A stretch of 64,000 nt of DNA from Echinococcus granulosus (GCF_000524195.1 NW_020170381.1:2994401-3058400), one strand, 5' to 3'. Shown: positions 47,467 to 61,084, counted from the first letter of the stretch. The notes: generated by a model not told the origin, from the letters alone. Numbers and translations are program-made.

Positions 47467-49784
47467 CTAAAACGTGGAAGAATAAGTTAATTTAACAATA
47501 TTGCAAAAATCATGTAAATGAAAAGCGAAACAAAAAACACAAGGAATTTCAAAGAAAAAATTGTAAACAGTGGTAGTTATACAAGACAAATGGTTACCTG
47601 AGCATGGCTAAAGGCTAAATATCACGTAAGCTACATTCCAACATTCAATGCTTTACATTGTCTACAAATAGCGCAATGATGCAGCAAAAGGCTTTCAAGG
47701 GCCACCGCGAACTTTTCAATTTAACTTTCTAAACTAAACTTTAACCAAGCCGTATTTTGTGCAGAAAAGTGTAAATCCCTCTTTGCAGCATGCACATTGA
47801 CCTTAAAGCAACTGGATTTTAAAAACTACTGTAAGCACTATTTATAAAGCATAAGTTTTATTTAAAAAGGTGGTAGCGTAAATATATATAACCAAGGGAA
47901 GTCAAAAAGACAAACGCAAAACTGTGACAATAATCACTTCGTGATTCAGACTATCATCTTGTAATTTTGCGTTTCACCAACAATAAGCTTTATCTATCGT
48001 TGAATCGCTAATAAAAAAATACAAGAGGTACGTTTGAGGTGGACATTCATAATAGTCAAAAACCACACACAATGAAAAATAGTAGAATATTGAACCCGTT
48101 CTACGACATGACTCTCAAAAAGCCATGCAGTTACTAAGAATTACACATCGGCAATGGGTCAACAGCTCCGCATTTTAAGTTCACATACATGTTACGCCAC
48201 TTAAATCAGGTATTAGAAACCCTCCAAACAAGAGAGCAATTTTCGTGCTTTAAAATAAAAGGTGGATCACATAAAAACAACCAGAACCTTTAAATAAAAA
48301 AAGAGCAAGTATAGGGACTTAAAGCCAATAATGGAGACCTACAAAAATCCATTTCCCGCCGCGAGGCACAAGAAAGGCGTTGCAACGTCAATAAATTGTG
48401 ACCTAAGAAGAGCAATTGTCGCCAGCAATTAAAACAAAACTCCTTAACGCATTTCACTGAATTTTTTGTTTTTCACTTAAATCTAGCGCAAAAGTAGCTT
48501 GCTTTATTTATTTTTTTTAATTTTTTGGATAAAACGGGCAAAACTACAAAGGTTATACACATCAAATATTACACGGTGATCGAAGATTTGAACTTTCGAC
48601 TCAAAAGTTAGGTTATTCTTAGCACACTGATTGATAAACACATGAAAAAATTAAGTTTTTTAAGTAGCAACAAGTCATGGTAGTGCAGGAGATTCCTAAA
48701 CGCTAGAAATTTATTGGTATAATAGGGGGCGTGCCATCGAGGAAAACAACATCCTACTCTGTCTAAAATGATCGCATTGGTATGCGTACATTTAACAGCC
48801 CATTAAATAGCCACTACGTGGTTCATCAATTAGAAGTTAGACCTATTTTCTACAAATAAGTTATTTTGAGGCTTCCAGATCTCCTCCTCCCTGCTCTTCA
48901 TACTCTTAGAACAACCAGTTTGATTTGGATTTGTCATATTTACTAAGTAAATTTGATGAGGACAGCTGGCACAAGTTTGGGAATGTTTGTACACTGAACC
49001 TTTCTCCTGGTTGTAGGCCGCTCACCGCTCCTTAGTCACGATGTTCAGTGCGTATCCCCGCCTCCTCTCTGACAGGAAGATTAAAACGACACAAGTATTA
49101 CGCAATTGCAGTAGTGGGTTCCGGGCTTCTCCCTCCTAGTTTTGGTTCCTTAACTTTAGTACAAGAAGCCGCAGTCAAGGTGAATATCTTTTATTTAAGA
49201 AATACGGGAAGAGTTTGCTGGTTGTCACAAATTAAATAGGATCGGTGTCTGCTTCCATTTCGGGGTGGGTAATGTCTGCTCTGTTACGAAGCTGTTGTGA
49301 TTTTGAGATCATTTCTATAAAAGGTGTTTTTAGTTAAACAAGTACCACAATATGCTAGTCGAATCGTGCGGGACTGAAAATTCGCATGAGTTTGAATATG
49401 AGATTTGTTTAAATATGACCCATAATAATCCAGTAATCTTCAACCTCGAGCTTTCAGTAATTTGACAAACAACAAATCCAAAATCGCTGAACTATGCTAG
49501 GGTCGAAATACATCAAAGCTAGCTTTACGGCCTGCCTTCATGTTTATGAGCGGCTAGGGTCTACTTAGTTTATAATCATCTTTGAAATTGTGCAAATCTT
49601 GACTCACTTTTGATTTTGATTATTGAGGTGCTAGTTAATTATTTTATAACCGTTCACATAAAATCCAAGAAGCCATTTATTATGGTGCATGTCTTCCCAG
49701 TTTCAGCTATATTTTCCACCTTTGTTAACGTACATTTGATTAATCTTGTAGAATATAGAAGTAGAACCAAAAATGCTCTCTTGA

Positions 49785-50059
49785 AAAACCGTGTTAGGGG
49801 TTGCCAATGAAACAGTACCAGCATGTTCAAGGAGGGAGTACTGCTCATGGGAGTCGAAGCCGATATTACCCTTGGGAGTTCTACGGCGGAAAGTACTGCA
49901 GTACATTGGTTGGCTAACTTTCGCTTTTGGTAAGGGGCGACTTTGTGGCTTGGCCATTGTACCTTCATCAGGCGGCCTAAAGGGCCTTCTGTATGCTATA
50001 TATATTCTACCCGAGCAGTGTATCTTCTTTCGTCTTCTGGGTAGTCTCGGGGCGCTACA
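49785..50059 (+). mobile_element. TRIM 3' fragment: internal piece plus terminal repeat
   Basis: A plus-sense internal fragment (49785-49893) is joined to a terminal repeat ending GGGGCGCTACA at 50059. The repeat carries TCTTTCGTCTTCTGGGTAG. The polypurine tract is missing at the join, so an internal deletion has occurred. Confidence 0.65.
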
Positions 50060-51924
50060 CTACAAGTTCACTCAAGCTAAGGCAAATGGCGGCACCTTTG
50101 GTCTTGTTTCAGAGTGATGGAAAGACCGTCGTTGAAGTGGGTGCATTGGCGACCATTAGGTAAATAATAATGTGGTAGTCACAATTAATTGTGTAAATTG
50201 CAAATAAAATAATGGTTCAAAAAAAATGAAACCCTTATATTTTCAAGTGAACATTTGGTGCAGCGGAATTACAGTTACACTTCACTATCCATTTCCAACA
50301 AAACTAGCCTCAATGCCTGTTACTGTGTGACATAGCTTGTGCCTAGGTCATCACTACAGAAGTGACCTGTTCCAGGAAGATGGTGCTTACCGCATAAAAT
50401 CTGTCATTGTTAGGCTAGTACTTCGTGCATGAAAATGGGGTCTTAGTATTAGAGCTCAAAAGCCCCGTAGAGTTAGAAAAATGCAAATTCCTATAAAATT
50501 AATGCCGATGTCAGGTGCGCGCCTTGTTTCCACCGACTCAAGAGCACTTTTCAGGGTGCAAAGTCCACTAATTGAAAACTTGTGAATTCCAAAGTCCCGC
50601 ATTCATCCCTCACCCTAGTCATCAAAATGGTTTTGGAACGCTGCAAATTTACCCAAAAGGGGTCGCAGAAGTAAAAATTTTGCAGACACGAGGTGTAGAA
50701 ACTAGGAGAAAGCAAGCCTACTTTTTCACCTCCACTCAACACTGATGCCATAATTTACTTCATGGAATCTAATATTGAATCAGGGAGGGATTTCCCAAGA
50801 TCCAGGTGATTTTCACCACCCAGCCACATTCGCCATGAGTTTGTTTTTAGGCGCAGTGCAACTCTATTACTTACGGGTTCACGAGCCTAGCGTGCCTTAA
50901 AAACAGCTGTTTGCTCATAAAAACTGCACTGAGTGATAGGTAACTAAGAAACTCATTTGATTGACAGCTTTCAGCTTTATTCCTGTAAACAATGCAATAA
51001 GAACGTAATAGCCTAATATTAGTGCCACCAGTTTGAACAAACGATAAGCAAGTCAGAACAATGCATAGAAAAGTAGCGTAATCAAGGAGTGCAATGGCGA
51101 AGCTATTTCAAATGCTTAACTTGAAGGCTTCAATGGTTTAGACAGGAAAACTTCGCCCAATTACGTTCATAACAAAACGACTATTCTTCACGAACCCACT
51201 CCATTGTTTTAAACTAAGACATCTGTCATGCTATTTCATTCATTTCGGGATGCCCCATAAAATAAACGTGAAGTGATAAAAACGCATGTCCAGGGATAGC
51301 GAATCATGCTGACTCCAAGTAGCCTAACTTTTTTGGCCTTCTCAAGGTGCCATTTTGGTGGTCCATAGCCTGGTTTACAAAATAGCGAAAGCCCTCATGG
51401 GCTTTTTTCAAATAAAAGCATATCTATCTATCTGACGTAGGGGAATAATGCCAAGGCAGTGTTAGGGGAAAAATTAACAAACATGAGGAAACTCCAGACA
51501 CTGGCTATTGCCTCCGATAAGGCTAAAAATTTTGTCCTTTGTAAATATTTCCCTTAATGCTTACAATTTGACAATTATTGCGTTTTAGCTATTTAAGTTG
51601 CTAATTTTTTAAAGTGCACCAGCGACTGCCACCCAATGCTCTAAGGATTTGCCATTCAACGCGCTGAAGGTATGGTCGGGGAAAAAGTGGGTACAATTGG
51701 CGGTAGTTTAACACAATACATTTCATTCCACTTATAGGTGTGATTGGTAGGTGGTGAAAGCAATTAAGATCTAAAAAGTATGTATGACTAGTTTTTTTAG
51801 ATATTATAGACAGACGTACGCCCCTGTTCCTTTTCTTTGCCCAATAATCTCGCGACGAGCATTAACTGACGTGTGTAAGCACGTTGGATTCTTGTTTAGC
51901 TCTTGATTTTGATAATGAGACCAC

Positions 51925-52390
51925 TTTCGGTCTCCAGCATTGTACCTTCGCCGTGTGGGCTGGCCTCTGGGCCATGACAGAAGCTCCACTCCATACCACT
52001 ACGTTGGTAGAAGTGGGAAGCGTACCCGATTTTGAAAGATATCCATCCTGGTTTCTACGACCGGGTGATAAATCCTAGAGAGAAAAAAGAAGTGCATATG
52101 CTACAGGTGGGCGAATCAGTGACAACCCCTGACGGAGAGGCTGAAAATGCCGTATTTTATGGGAGTGCTACCGACAACGGAAGCAACACTTGCCGTGAAC
52201 CCTCTATAAAAGTTCGTTACAGAGCTCTCTACCGTTCCTGGATAAAGATTTTAAGTATGTGAACCCGCGATACCTTCTTCACTTCCCTACTAGGTGGATA
52301 GAACCCAGATAGATATGGTTGGACAACACTGAAGTGAGAAAAGCAGCAGTAAGGGAAAATAGGCGCAAAACCCCACCCCCATGGAAAAGG
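51925..52390 (+). mobile_element. Truncated TRIM copy, plus sense
   Basis: Half a terminal repeat (CATTGTACCTTCGCCGTG, GGCCTCTGGGCCATGACA) is followed by the PBS-side part of the internal region in plus sense (AAGAAGTGCATATGCTAC and onward). Short open frames here are chance. Confidence 0.6.
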
Positions 52391-52865
52391 ACAATTAAAA
52401 TACAGAGTGGGATTGCATCGCATGCAAGTCGGAATTAAGTGATAACTTTTTAACTTGTTATAACCTTCTCATTTTCTATGCAGAAATTAGCATATCACAA
52501 AATTAACTAACCCTTGCCATATTTTAAATAAAATCAGCCTAATTCTTATGTTGATGCATTACTATAATGTCACGCCACCAAAAAGTGGTTTAAATGCTCC
52601 CAGCTCAGTGAATGGCAGCAAAAGTCTTTTATGTCCTACCAAGCAGAGGATTTGCTTCTTTCATTAGCTTTTGGTCCTATTCGCTACCATTATTGAAAAA
52701 GTGGAGCGTTTGTTATGCTAAACTCTCTGTTTACTGACTAACCATAGCTTAAAATGCACATAACTCTCCCACTTTTTGGGTCAATTCTTCTGTAATAGCA
52801 ACATAAAAACGAAACGAAACAGTTTGTCAATGAGCAGCATGCCTATTTTGGTAAAGAAGTATGAG

Positions 52866-53800
52866 TGCGACGCCCAGTACTTCCCTAAAGGCGAAAGAAG
52901 ACAAAGTACTTGCGCAGAATACGCATTATCGACACACCACGGGAATTTGGGCTATTGTCATAGTGCGGAGGCCGCGCCACTCTGCCGAAGCATAATCGCG
53001 GAGCCTTAACTACCCATAAAACCAAAAAAGACCAAAGTATTGTATCGTCCTCCTATCCTTTTGAGAGCCCTCCTCAGCGCTTTCCTCGGTCAACCTCCCG
53101 CTTCGGCCATTACAAAGTGGTCAGTAATGAGAGAAAAATACCCGCTAACTAACCAACTGTCCTAGTCATCAAATTTTCATGCAATTGTGAAGGTGTCTCT
53201 GGCTGTAACGTCACTGCTCCTTCTTGACAATTCTACTGAATCTGGAGTTTTGCCCTGTTTGGGAACTGGGTAGGGGGGAAGAGAGAATGTGCTGAGCATC
53301 ACATGTGCCCATGGCTAGTCGTAAAAACACCGGCCTGGCAGAGCCATATAATAAATGACGGGGTTTGAGATAGTTTCGTGAGGGCAAAGTTTCGTGTCTA
53401 CTTCTCCTTCCCATATATGTCTGTTCACATAATAAACATCTTTACAAGAAACGGGAAATTGCTCCATAACGAGCTTTATCAGATGGTTAACGGTTAGTAT
53501 CGCTTCCATTGTTAATAGCATTCCTGCAGAGCACGGGACTAGGGTAGTTGCCGAGGGTGGATGTCGTGTTCAACTTTTCTGTTAGGGGTCGTCACAGATT
53601 CTCCCGTCAGCAGCATATGCACTTCTTCTGTCCCGGCAAGGTTTATCACCCAGTAATAAAAATCAGGGTACTTGTCTTTGCGGTCGAGTTCACTTTCCTC
53701 TGCAACCATTGTGGCTCCCCGAGACTTCCCTCAAGACAAAAGAAAACACAGTACCAGGACAGAATGTGCATTGCTGAAGACGATTTAAACAAATAATTAA
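52866..53800 (-). mobile_element. TRIM element with truncated right repeat
   Basis: Left repeat about 52866-53050, internal region to about 53706, right repeat cut short near 53785. A primer-binding-like ATGGTTGCAGAGGAAAG is present on the minus strand beside the right repeat. Confidence 0.75.
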
Positions 53801-54443
53801 AGCATTACAGAGGCTTCATTCGTAGTCACAAATAAGAACAACGTCCCATCAAGGTTGGCAGAAAAATAAAGATATTTCGAGCTAATGTCCGCACTTTTTT
53901 GTACAATGTACCACCACGAAATTCATCAAGGTAGTCTATAAGTGCCTATCCCCGCCTTTTCAGAACAAGATTTTCAATTAAAGTATAGAAGCGTTTCTTT
54001 GCAGCCAAAAAAAGGTAAATCAAATCTGGGTGCAACTTCGACAGTTCCCTTATATTCCAAAGTTTAAAGCAAAGTTTCATACTTATTTTTAGATGAACTA
54101 CATTAATTATTTGTCAAATTTGATTTTAACAATCCATGATATTGTGCAAAGTTTTTTTCATTCGAACCGGCGGTCAAATTAAATCTAATGAAACGTAATG
54201 AAGATATCCATCATCACTATACAAAAGTTGAATGGAGAAATGATCGTCCTTCATTAATGCATCTTTTATTTAGAAGAGATGTAAGATTCCTCCGAGAAAT
54301 CTACCCATTTTCAATGTGAATGGCATCAAAGTGTTATCTCTGCCGTCACTTTCAGTAAGTTGAATCAGACGTGCCCGCACACCGCCTAGACCTCAGGAAT
54401 TTGTTACCCTTATCTGCTTGGTCAGCTTTTGGAGTAGGGTAAG

Positions 54444-54638
54444 TGTAGCGTCCCGAGTCTTTTCTGACGAAGGAAGGAGAAATAATACCAAAGAAGAAAT
54501 ATGTATTGTCGACGTGCGGCAGGGCTTGGAGCTGCTGGCACGACGAAGAGGCCAGGCTATCTGGCGAAGGTACAATGGCGGAGCCTTAAGTGGCTCGTTG
54601 CCATACCCGACAGTTAAACAAACAATTATTGTATTGCC
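54444..54638 (-). mobile_element. TRIM solo LTR with 4-bp target duplication
   Basis: A 195-bp repeat starting TGTAGCGTCCCGAG, flanked by TAAG on both sides (54440-54443 and 54639-54642). The right end has decayed from CA to CC. It independently confirms the repeat length and the 4-bp duplication. Confidence 0.85.
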
Positions 54639-56564
54639 TAAGATTAATTGCAGAAAACTTACTCCTTAGAGGCACATTCATCGCCTTCGAGGATTTCATT
54701 TTGATGGCTATTATTTTGTACGTAACTGTGCTCTTTCAAATACCACTGACTTGAGTCACAATTAAGGCGACAAAACTCAAAATTTTCTCATACATTTCTA
54801 GTCACTTTTCGTTTTCTTATTCCAAATTCAAGTTCGTTAAGTTAAACTGTCCCTGTGATCATATCTGGTTCAATTTACATTTCATTTATTTATTATTTAT
54901 TTAGCAGCGGTTTTAAGGCAATTACTTGCACAAGAAAATGTGCAACAGATCGTAAAAGTGATCAGCTGGCTAAAAACCTTGAACCGCCTAATTTTCAGGT
55001 GGGGACTGAGAGCAACTGAGGTTCCTTTAAATGTGTACTTACAGAATAGCAAGTTTCGCCTGTTAGGGCGTATAAGAAAAGATAGGCGGGGCGAGAATGA
55101 CGATGCCAGCATTCGGTTTTTATAGGGGATTTGCAAATCGCTTCCGGTGTGGAGTACCGTGTCTCGAAACCCCTGATACTTCAATGTCCGATGTCTACGG
55201 AGGGGGAGGTATGATAAACCTATCCACTGGTTGAAGCAACCGATTCTGCCATCAATTACAGTGATAGTTTTCACCAGTTGTAACTTTCAAGTATTCGAGT
55301 TAATGATAAATTTAAGTTGCGCCTCAACGTGGTCATTTTTAGGTTCATCTAATTTACTTTAGTAAAGTCAGTAAAGTACAAAATGAGGTTAACGATGAAT
55401 GACCCAATCGCAACAGTATTTGTATTAGATTTAGCATCAATCAAAGCAGAAGCTTTTTTGCGGTCATAATTTACACCCATAGTGAATGAATACGGCCGCG
55501 GGTAAACAAAATCCGGAATTATATGAGGTCAAGTACAGGGGATCTCCTCTTTACTTCTTTATACTTTATTTACGGTGGAATTATTATTCTTGTCTAGTTT
55601 ACTAGCAATGCTTCCCTCTGTTGTAATCCACAGCATTTCCGAAGTGAAAATATGCTTTAAACAACCTGGAAGCTAACTAATCCTTTTTGCACTTTCGTTT
55701 TATAGTGACTAACTACAACATGCATTTTTGAATGGGAAAACTGTTAATGTTTAAAATCCTTCGAGCACATGGTAGAGGTGGGATAGTGTACAAACGGTAC
55801 TAAACGAGTTCCAAAAAACTTTTCAAATCTCATTGCTGAGAAACCAAGCCCCGCCATTTGATTCGCTGTACGCTCACAAACATTTTTAAGACTATTTTGA
55901 AAGCTCATAACAGTAGTGTGTAGACGCAGAGCAATAAACTCGCCCAACCAGTATATTTCTTCGTGAACACATTCTACACCGATGTATTTTGCTCTCCCAA
56001 AGACTCCTTTTGTTCCTTGTCATTGGCTTTACATATGCAACACTGGCGATATTTTTACAAAATACTTTTCCCTGCCAAAAGTGGGATAAATAGCGGTATC
56101 AAAGGTGGGATAACAAAAAATTTTGGTGAATCAATCCGTCGAGGACAAGTAGCAGTATGAAGTGTGCTCCCAAAGCATGCATGCGCCATAATGCACCGTC
56201 CTGCGAAAAGCGTTTTCTTCTAGATTAAAATACTTGTAAATTTCGTATTGGTCTTCACAACATTGAGATACCATGGCATGCATACGTTTCATTTATGAGT
56301 ACTCCATTCGAGACTCTCCGACCCATCATAGCCACCCGTCCACTTAAATGGACATGACTAAGGGGCTGAAATCATCTGTTATGCCCTTATTTCACGTAAA
56401 GATCTTCACCAGAATGCAGTGAATAGTAAATACCGCAGGGATTGAACCGTATAGACTTTGTTCGGATTTTTTAATTCTAAACCACTTATTCACCTGGTTT
56501 TATCAGGATCAAAGCGTGGACTCGAGACATCCCCAGTTAGATATGCTAATTTGCCCAAAATGAC

Positions 56565-56730
56565 TGTATAGGGACCCGAGACTTCTCTGAAGGCAAAAGG
56601 AGGCGTAATACCGGGGCCGGGTGTGTTGCCGACGCATGGAAGGGTTGCGGGCTACTGGCATGGCCCAGAGGCCGGACTGCTTAGCGGAAGTACAGAAGTG
56701 AGGAGTTAAACAAACGATAAATGCATAACA
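56565..56730 (-). mobile_element. TRIM solo terminal repeat
   Basis: Starts TGTATAGGGACCCGAG and ends AACA after GAGTTAAACAAACG; 166 bp with a small internal deletion. No clear target duplication remains. Confidence 0.7.
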
Positions 56731-57249
56731 ACTGTTTTTTCTTGTTCACTTAATGCAGTTTCGGCCTTAAAGATTTCACAGTGCACGCTTGAAGGTTTGT
56801 ATCTGCAAAAATTATAACTTGATCTCCCTGCATACCACAAGGTGGTTTGTATAGAGCTTGTGCGAGAAAGCAGTTGCTATTCACGCAATCCACTTTGTAA
56901 TAAACTATCGCATATAGATTTTAGAAATCGGACTCGGGATCCCAATATTTTCCTTAATTACCTGAGTTCGTCAAGGGAGGCCCCACGTGTGGCTCCTTCT
57001 GATGGAAGTTTCACTCTTTGATAGGCATTGCTCTACAGAACGAGTACATACCATTACCAAAAAAATGTACAAGATCCTGATAGGAGATATAATCTGGCTA
57101 ATGCTTTTCAATTTCTTTATCTAACCGAAATTCGCTTTACCTACAACTTCAAAATTACGTAAGACAGTATTTCTGTAACTTTTAATAAACAAGGATCCAT
57201 TAATCCGCATTTTATTTTACTTGCTACCTTGCATGAATCGTTGTTGCAG

Positions 57250-57291
57250 GCACTAAAGCGCTTACGTGCCCTGGGTATTGGCGACAACTAA
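57250..57291 (+). other. Possible short terminal exon
   Basis: A pyrimidine-rich stretch ending TTGCAG is followed by 13 codons and TAA. The peptide ALKRLRALGIGDN looks like a real protein C-terminus in composition. No upstream partner exon was found, so this is a weak call. Confidence 0.22.
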
Positions 57292-57987
57292 TACGTGCAG
57301 TGCTCTTTGGTTTCGTAGTCAGGAGAGAGGAACACCCATGGGTAATTATGCAACCACCGCTGGGTGATTTACGCCCACTATTTGGCTGTCTGAATGCTTC
57401 ATACAGAAAATTGCGGTAACAACTGCGCTGCTGTTATACTACCTAGTTCACTTTAGAACTATACTCTTCTGGCGGCATGTGTGGGTAAACAATGACCTTT
57501 GACCTCAGTAAAATTGACCGTAAATTGTGAAACTCAGGCATACTTGTTTCCCCGTTAAAACATGAATTCGCATTTAGTAGATTGTTTTTCTCATATAGCA
57601 TTCACCAATGCATCCCTGACATTAACTTTGTTTTTGCATAAATTTACGGCACAGCATCACAACTATTTAGCTGATACAGGTGCTGCGAGTAAAATGCGTT
57701 CAGATAACTGGCTAACTAGTCAGATACTCCTTACGCTCATTTTAAACCAAGTTTTGAAGATTATGCGAAGCAATTCGCCCAGTTCTTGAAAGTTGTACTA
57801 AATGTTGCTAAAAATGGAACCATCGCCCACGTAGACCAGGTAGAACTTAATGAATGTTCACTTCAAATGATTAAATTGATGTGTCTGGGGCTGTAGTATA
57901 CGCCGGCATACCAACAGTTTGCGTCATTGCGGCATTTATTGAGATAGTCGTTTCAGTGATATTAAAGACTTCAGTCTTATATGAAGC

Positions 57988-58222
57988 CTAACTATGAAAT
58001 TGCGAGCTTGCGTTTCGTAAGCAAGCCTCTTGTGACGCCGTAAACTCTCCATCATTTGTAGCTGCTTCTAATAGGCTTTTTAAACCGCGCTCAGACATGT
58101 CCCAACGTTGGCACGAAAATATATGACTGCTTAATAGTCCTCTTGAATCATTCAAACATTTAAGCTTCAGTTGAATTTCAAATGGATAAAGGACCCGGTG
58201 AGCCGATTTCCGTGTATCAGGT
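57988..58222 (-). CDS. Candidate terminal coding exon, unknown gene
   Basis: Minus-strand frame of 78 codons ending in a stop, opened by an acceptor (TTGCACAG) at 58223. Composition is balanced, with runs such as LKLKCLNDSRGLLSSH and GLKSLLEAATNDGEFT, unlike the low-complexity chance frames around it. No family recognised and no upstream exon identified. It could be a chance ORF. Confidence 0.33.
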
Positions 58223-58594
58223 CTGTGCAAATCCATGAAAAATCAGGCATGCAACTTAAGGACGTGGTGGATACGTCACAAAAGTAGTTTATTTTAGGCA
58301 TAATCAGCAACAATGTCGAAAGTTTCCACCTCTATCTCTCAGCGAACCTTACGAGTGTGGATATGTTTCGTCCTAGGCTAACGGAATCGACGTAACATTC
58401 ATCACACTAACGATAAAGACTTTGCTCAGAAAAGAAGTTGGAGGAAGGCGAGACGTTGTTGTTATTACAATCAATTTTGGGTTTTAATAGCACAAAATTC
58501 GGGAAAAAAACCTTATGCAACGCCTGTCAATGCTAAATGGCGTATTTTATTACAAAATATGTAGCAAAACCTTAAAGGCTTTTTGATTTGTTCA

Positions 58595-59701
58595 TGTATA
58601 GCACCCTGTGACTCCCTTAGAGACAAAAAGGGCATAATACGCTGGCAGAATATGCATTTTAGAAGTACAGTAGGGCTTGGGACTACTGGCGTGACCCGAA
58701 GTCCAGCTCACTCAGCAAGGATGCAATGGCTGATACCCAAATTGGCGCCTTTACCAAAATTGAGAGTTAAACAACTAATGCACTACATAGCCCCTCTCCT
58801 CTTTTGAGCGCTGTCCCTTACGCCCTTCTTTGCCAACCTCTCGCGTCAGCTATCACAACGTAGTAGGTACTGTAAGGAAAACACCCAAAAGCCAACCGCG
58901 CCTGCCATCGAATGACTAAGTAGCTGAGATACTTGACCTCAAGGTCACTGATCCCTCTTGCCATTTCTACTCCATCTAGAGTTTTATACTTTTTGGAACC
59001 GTATTGGTGGGATGAGATAACGGTTAGGTCATCAGGTGTGTCTATACCTAGACGTTGGAACACTGGCCCAAAAGCAGTCATGTAATAAAGGACGGGATTC
59101 ACCATACTTCCATAGGGGTAGAGTTTCACTTCTATTCCTCCTTGCCACCTTTATTCTCGCTGTAATGCTACCCACCCGTATCCATCTAAGTTCTATCCGA
59201 ATAGTGGAGAAGTGGAGGAGGCACCGCATGTTCACATACTTGGTATCTTCATGCGGTTACGGCAGACAGCTCCGTAGCGAACTTTTCCAAATTGTTCAAG
59301 GTTAGTGTCGCTTCAGCTGTTAATAGCTTTCTAGTAGAACACGAAACTGGTAAACGTCTTTTTTATCCTTTCTGTTAGGAATTTTAAACAAATCTCTCAT
59401 CCGTAGCACATTTACTCCTTCAGCTTCGCTAATGATTATCATTCAGCAGTGGAAATAAGATTAAAAGTCCTTTAAAATGGGATTCGCTTTCCGCTGCAGC
59501 AAAGGTAGCACCCCGAGACTTCACTGAAGACAGAAAAAGGCATAAAACTCGGTCAGAATATTGTATTTGACATGAGGAAGGGCTTGGGGCTACCGACATG
59601 GCCCGGAGGCCGGCTCACCCCCACGAAGGTATGCCAGTGGAGACTTTAAGTAGCCCTTTTACCAAAAAGGAGGGTTAATTAAATAACAAACGTATTGCGC
59701 A
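58595..59701 (-). mobile_element. TRIM element, most complete copy
   Basis: Left repeat 58595-58787 (193 bp, TGTATAG to CTACA). On the minus strand a 15-purine tract, AAAAGAGGAGAGGGG (58805-58791), sits three bases from that repeat, as a polypurine tract should. About 715 bp of internal non-coding sequence follows, then a primer-binding-like GCTGCAGCGGAAAGC beside the right repeat (from about 59504). No ORF of a capsid, protease or polymerase is present. Confidence 0.85.
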
Positions 59702-60109
59702 TGCGAACTTAGTAATTATTTAAAACGGAAACTAACAAGCACCTTCGTATTCGGGGTTTTTTAAAAACAAACGAAAAATTATCACCCAGAACAACGTGAC
59801 ACTTTCGTGCCTTGCAATGCATTAACATTTTTTACCGAAAATTTAGTCTTTTAGTAATGGTTTTTAAATAAAAACTTTACGGGTACCGATTTTATTCATC
59901 GAACGATATTTTTCAAAATTGGTTTGTAACAACATTGTAGCACTGGAAATTATCGCATCTTTTTCATGCTTTGCGGGCACATAAACCATCTCGGTATCGT
60001 GGGGATTTACACGAAAGTGTTGAACTCATTTGTCTTCCAAGCACTGCATTCGCTTGACTTGCACACTGCCTGTAATATTCAAACAAAAAATAATTTATTT
60101 TGAGGTCTT

Positions 60110-60313
60110 CTACAAAGTATTAAGACTTTCCCCAAGTTTTGCTTCAAGCGTGAAGAGAAAGAAGCACATTAGTAAAATCCTGTGACGTTCTAGGAGAGCT
60201 TTTAAGAACTGAAGGTAGTGCAATGCCTCAGCTTGCCTTTCTCGACATTGGCGAATTCGTTGGTTGAACCTGATGGCATTCGCTACGCGAGCAAAGTCTT
60301 TTATCCAAGCCAC
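60110..60313 (-). CDS. Candidate coding exon with amphipathic helix, unknown gene
   Basis: A frame of about 67 codons on the minus strand. It begins near an acceptor-like TTAG (about 60319) and contains a helical, charged stretch (IRFNQRIRQCRERQAEALHY) and LQFLKALLERHRILL. Not recognised. It ends at a stop without a nearby polyadenylation hexamer. The helical periodicity argues for coding; lack of partners argues against. Confidence 0.33.
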   Translation of the reverse strand: MAWIKDFARVANAIRFNQRIRQCRERQAEALHYLQFLKALLERHRILLMCFFLFTLEAKLGESLNTL

Positions 60314-61084
60314 AGTCTAAGTCTGCCCACTCTTCCACCAAAAATTATTGGAATGGAGGGAGCTGTCTTCGAAGGGGAAGCCTTGTAATCATCCCTATTT
60401 TACTTTCCATGGCAAAATATTCTTCCATTAAAGAGCACCCATGTGGTGATTTAATCACTTCTTAAGTTGTTCGTAATTTATCCATCTTCAAGCATCTATA
60501 TGAAAAAGTGCGTGTGTAGCAGGAAAAACTGGAGGAAGCTGTAAATCCCATGCATGTAGCGCTCCACCTGTACTTGGTGACTTCTACAACGAATGCGGGA
60601 CAATTCGAAAGTCATTGATAAGGTAGTTCCATGCAAATTAGGCGTTTGTATAAGTCTAATTGTATCTATTAGTCGTAGCTATGGTTTTGTTTTTTCCATT
60701 TCCATTTGCATACAATCAACATTCTGTCCTCAATTTTAGATAACTTCTCTAATCTTTCAAGATTGAATAAAATGTTTTTAATAACAAAAGTACTCTTGAC
60801 TAACATTGACCCAGGCTAGATGTGGGATTTTTAAAAACCATGCCTTCTATTTGCTACGTGACTTGCTTAGTTTACACTGGATTTTGTAGTGTTAACGACC
60901 AACTTTTGCTCCTGATGGTCACAAATGTTGAAGCAATGTATGGTTCTAAGCTGCTCTTAAAACTTGGAGCTTGGCTAATGATGACGTGATTACAAGCCTA
61001 CGTAGAAAATGTACCCGAAAACTGTTAGAATTTTAAGCTCAACAGACTTAACACTTCCAAATTGTAATACGTCTGTTGTTTGTG

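Larger units (their letters stand above)
47467..57200. other. Long AT-rich stretch with TRIM copies, no supported gene
   Basis: Nearly 10 kb. It should hold the first exon and promoter of the SLC43-like gene, but a coding stub of a few residues cannot be recognised. TRIM pieces lie at 49785-50059 and 51925-52390 (plus sense) and at 52866-53800, 54444-54638 and 56565-56730 (minus sense). Open frames at 54897-55274 and 55963-56160 were examined and have no family resemblance. Confidence 0.55.

Noticed and set aside
54897..55274. 125-codon minus frame
   Set aside because: Basic, low-hydrophobicity pattern without motif; the plus strand has an equally open frame; probably chance or decayed repeat.
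58595..59701. Interpretation of the dispersed element as a DNA transposon or SINE
   Set aside because: Ends are direct, not inverted, repeats; TG...CA ends, PBS and PPT and 4-bp duplications fit an LTR element better.
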